From the NCBI GenBank assembly GCA_024229495.1, contig JAAESJ010000067.1:1-45171 (forward strand): DNA of 45,171 nucleotides. The letters run 5' to 3'. Shown here piece by piece: positions 44,708 to 45,171 of the stretch (position 1 is its first letter; every line of letters starts with the position of its first letter). The notes beneath the pieces were generated by a model that did not search any database, was not told the origin of the DNA, and saw nothing but the letters and a program-made list of their open reading frames with translations. Source of the DNA: Verrucomicrobiaceae bacterium. GTDB lineage: Bacteria; Verrucomicrobiota; Verrucomicrobiia; Verrucomicrobiales; DEV007. The position numbers and the translations under genes are program-made.

Positions 44708-45171
44708 TTAGGATTGGGCGCTTTGATCATTATCATCGTCATTAGTGCCCGACATGGCATTTTTGACGGCGGTTTCGATCTCAGTATATAGTTTTTCGTT
44801 TGCTTTCAATGCATCTTTCGCGGCGTCTCGACCTTGCGCGAGTTGCTCTCCATTGTAGCTGAACCATGAACCCCTCTTGAGCAGGATATCGTGTTCAAGG
44901 GCGAGATCGAGCAATGAGCCTACTGCAGAGATACCCTCATTATACATGATATCGAATTCTGCTTCCGTGAATGGGGGTGCTACTTTGTTCTTTACGACTT
45001 TGAGCCTTGTGCGGTTACCGCTTACCGTGCCGTCAGTGTGCTTGATGGCGCCGATACGGCGGATATCTACACGCATTGAACTGTAGAATTTCAATGCCCG
45101 CCCCCCTGGCGTTGTTTCCGGATTGCCAAACATTAACCCGATTTTCTCCCGGATTTGATTTGTGAATATGC
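44708..45171 (-). CDS. recA: RecA recombinase, C-terminal part (cut by window edge)
   Basis: Only the last 153 or so codons are present; the 5' end lies beyond the right edge. The frame reads [23 protein letters not shown], the loop L2 region that binds DNA, then [16 protein letters not shown], the KNKVAPPF segment and a C-terminal domain ending in an acidic tail ([13 protein letters not shown]). The Walker motifs are outside the window. Strand exchange, SOS coprotease and repair functions follow from the family. Confidence 0.97.
   Translation of the reverse strand, partial: IFTNQIREKIGLMFGNPETTPGGRALKFYSSMRVDIRRIGAIKHTDGTVSGNRTRLKVVKNKVAPPFTEAEFDIMYNEGISAVGSLLDLALEHDILLKRGSWFSYNGEQLAQGRDAAKDALKANEKLYTEIETAVKNAMSGTNDDDNDQSAQS

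Noticed and set aside
1-45171. Mobile elements, CRISPR arrays, tRNA/rRNA genes
   Set aside because: Read for transposase, integrase, regularly spaced repeats and cloverleaf-like sequences; none was recognised by eye.

Overview
The window reads as chromosomal DNA of a free-living Gram-negative bacterium of the PVC group, most likely a member of the Verrucomicrobiota (Opitutae-like). This is inferred from gene content: a PUR-type (DUF3276) nucleic-acid-binding protein, a secreted DUF1080 protein, a large MoxR/VWA cluster with oversized periplasmic proteins, and an alpha-2-macroglobulin/PBP1C pair. Nearly every start examined also lacks a Shine-Dalgarno motif. Base composition looks even throughout, and no phage, IS, CRISPR or rRNA/tRNA gene was recognised. 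Both ends cut genes: an FHA/coiled-coil protein on the left and recA on the right.

Layout. 1-5.5 kb (minus): FHA protein, a 2-Cys peroxiredoxin whose peroxidatic residue is encoded by in-frame UGA (a probable selenoprotein), a stand-alone histidine kinase, birA, nadC and a small membrane protein enclosed by inverted repeats. 5.5-7.6 kb: serS (minus) divergent from folA (plus); folA overlaps the end of pbpC tail to tail. 7.5-16.7 kb (minus): TPR protein, alpha-2-macroglobulin and PBP1C, a probable periplasmic defence/cell-wall repair operon. 16.8-19.8 kb (plus): ruvX, coaC and coaB as two genes in one frame, an inositol-monophosphatase-family gene and ispF. 19.85-39.2 kb: sixteen consecutive minus-strand genes. 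In transcription order they are ruvA, an unrecognised 447-aa protein, trpS, the PUR protein, an RluA-type pseudouridine synthase, sucC, sucD, gltA, then moxR, DUF58, an anchored protein, two VWA proteins, an MMPL/RND protein, a TPR protein and a 1254-residue anchored protein. 39.3-41 kb (plus): a secreted unknown, a small possible winged-helix protein with a strong terminator, and an isolated nuoA. 41.3-45.2 kb (minus): aminotransferase, purT, secreted DUF1080 protein and the recA 3' part, separated by clear hairpin terminators.

How the genes fit together. gltA-sucD-sucC supply TCA-cycle steps. nadC, coaC/coaB, birA, folA and purT are cofactor and nucleotide genes. The MoxR/DUF58/VWA/TPR set resembles the Bat (aerotolerance) clusters of Bacteroidota, but here includes an MMPL-family transporter and a giant protein at the position where BatD would be expected. 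The most notable points are the UGA-encoded peroxiredoxin, the transporter-containing MoxR cluster, a possible UGA-interrupted C-terminal tail on its TPR protein, the in-frame split of coaBC and the near absence of Shine-Dalgarno sequences.
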